Source: Acanthaster planci
Lineage: Eukaryota; Echinodermata; Asteroidea; Valvatida; Acanthasteridae
Direction: 5' to 3'
Assembly: GCF_001949145.1 (NCBI RefSeq)
Contig: NW_019091700.1
Location: forward strand, 51,503-115,502
Length of the DNA: 64,000 nt
Shown: piece after piece, positions 62,692 to 64,000 of the stretch
Numbering within the stretch: position 1 is the stretch's first letter
Layout: the number at the start of each line of letters is the position of its first letter
Made by a program: the position numbers and the translations under genes
The notes under the pieces: generated by a model
What the model saw: only the letters and a program-made list of their open reading frames with translations
Database searches by the model: none
What the model was told of the DNA's origin: nothing

Positions 62692-64000
62692 TTACGTGGA
62701 TACCTGAATTTTCACGAAAGTCGCCCTCGTAGCCAAATGTGTCCGATCTGAAGTAACATTCCCCGCCACCACCGGCAGAGGACCACCCAAAAACAACCGT
62801 CGGGGTATCTCTCGGGCGTGAAACTGGCGCGTAAATATCCCCGCGTTAAATTTACGGGCGACAAGGCATGTGGTAACCGGGAGAGCGCAGCGAGAAAGCC
62901 CAACGCGGAAAGCCAAAGAAAGGTGAGAATCACAGGTGAGAGGTTGGGCCCGGGATCGTGTGTCGCCTTCGAGTGCCCCTGCCTTATTGTTTCAGCTGAG
63001 CAAATCGTCTCGGCGGGACCCGGAACCTGTTTTTAGAGTCCACACACATATACACATAAGAAAATCTCCCCCTCGAGCATTAATTTGGCATTCACATGGT
63101 GGTATTGTCTCGTTTCAACGATTTGAAGAGTGAATAGCGCGGATCAGACGAGAAGAGCAGAGATTATCATCGTTCTTGGTGAAGGTTGTACTGGATCTTT
63201 CTTAAAGCTGTGAGTAGGCAGTGGAATATCTATGATTTCATTTTCATCTTTCATGATACCCTTTAATGAATTCTTACAAAACTTAAGTGGAAATGATAAC
63301 ATGTCTAGTGGATGTACAAAAAAACAAACAACATAAATTTATTATACTCTAAAGACAAAGTGTGAACACGAAGCATTTAGCATGTTGGTTATTTGCTCAG
63401 CCGACACGTACTCAGGTTACCAGCTCACCCACCACAACGTTAGTCGATCTGTGGTTGATTTTGACTGGTTCCCCATGCATTCGTGCTTCACATACAAATT
63501 AATTGGACCCAAGCCGTCACTGGATGCATAGGTCTGCCGATCGATCATAATTATCAAACGCACAATTCTTCACCATTCAGGTACTTCATATGAACTTTTT
63601 AATTATAGATGTCATCATGAGTACGTGCAGGCCGTTGGCATACTGCACTTTTCGGCTTATATCATGTTCCCGACAGACTCAGTCTGATTTGGTGATACAT
63701 ATTAAAAACGATCCGGCTTGGCTGATACGGCGTTCTCTCAGTCGTCGCTGGCGGGCAGTTATCTACACAGAGCAGGTGCGTACGTGTCACCACTTGTGAC
63801 GCACTTCTGCCTCAAGCGCACGGTGCTTTCAGGCAGACAACTACCACGTGCACCCTCAATCGGCCTCATGCATCGCCGCCAACTCCAAATATGCATCTCG
63901 CGCGCGCGCTGCTGCTATCCCAAATCAGCATTCTGAACGTCTTCACCACAACAAGTCAAGATACGATATAGGAAATAATCACCGACGACCAAGACAAACC

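Larger units (their letters stand above)
51187..64000. other. Intergenic or unidentified intronic DNA, right of gap
   Basis: No gene recognised on either strand. The longest open frames (51915-52301 +, 57080-57457 -, 55678-55998 -) lack any family motif, and the last runs into a transposon end. CpG is common. Several stretches carry clustered TAAT, ATTA and TGACGT cores (for example 52705-52735, 53160-53420, 55090-55140, 60390-60560), compatible with but not proof of cis-regulatory DNA. Repeats are listed separately. Confidence 0.5.

Overview
This window is animal nuclear DNA with one recognisable protein-coding gene. I found no operon-like gene packing, rRNA or intact tRNA genes, or CRISPR array. 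Four short exons on the + strand, in compatible splice phases, encode about the last 111 residues of tubulin-folding cofactor D (TBCD), and the gene enters from beyond the left edge. The exons are separated by very long introns, one of them 29.8 kb. The organism is probably a marine deuterostome, most likely an echinoderm. I base that on the intron style, the many short ACATGTACATGTA motifs, and families of small inverted-repeat elements, including one with GGGCCCAATTT ends. This placement is inference from memory and not a database result.

Layout. 1-5709: TBCD intron holding a dense degenerate CAATTG tract (196-668) and a MITE (5348-5517). 5710-5797: TBCD exon. 5798-35577: giant TBCD intron holding a tRNA-like SINE head, several MITEs and foldbacks, a decayed RTE-type LINE fragment (about 32750-33250), two adjacent copies of one TIR element (33422-34026), and the first copy of a 359-bp duplication. 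35578-35687 and 37169-37247: the next two TBCD exons. Between them lie a CAAA microsatellite and the second copy of the 359-bp duplication, which sits inside a TIR-bounded element. 37248-40388: last intron. 40389-40448: probable terminal coding exon with stop, with an AATAAA at 40742. 40770-64000: no gene recognised. This right part is visibly richer in CpG, contains a 144-base assembly gap (51043-51186), a few MITE or transposon ends, and AT-core (TAAT-type) and palindromic motifs that could be regulatory.

The sharpest large-scale signal is the change in CpG density at about 38.5-41 kb. The sequence is CpG-poor across the whole TBCD transcription unit and CpG-richer beyond its 3' end. This is what mosaic gene-body methylation would leave behind, and it independently supports where the gene ends. 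I recognised no retroviral, Polinton or toxin remnants. I found no convincing undescribed system. The most unusual items are the degenerate palindromic tracts and the duplication carried inside a TIR element.
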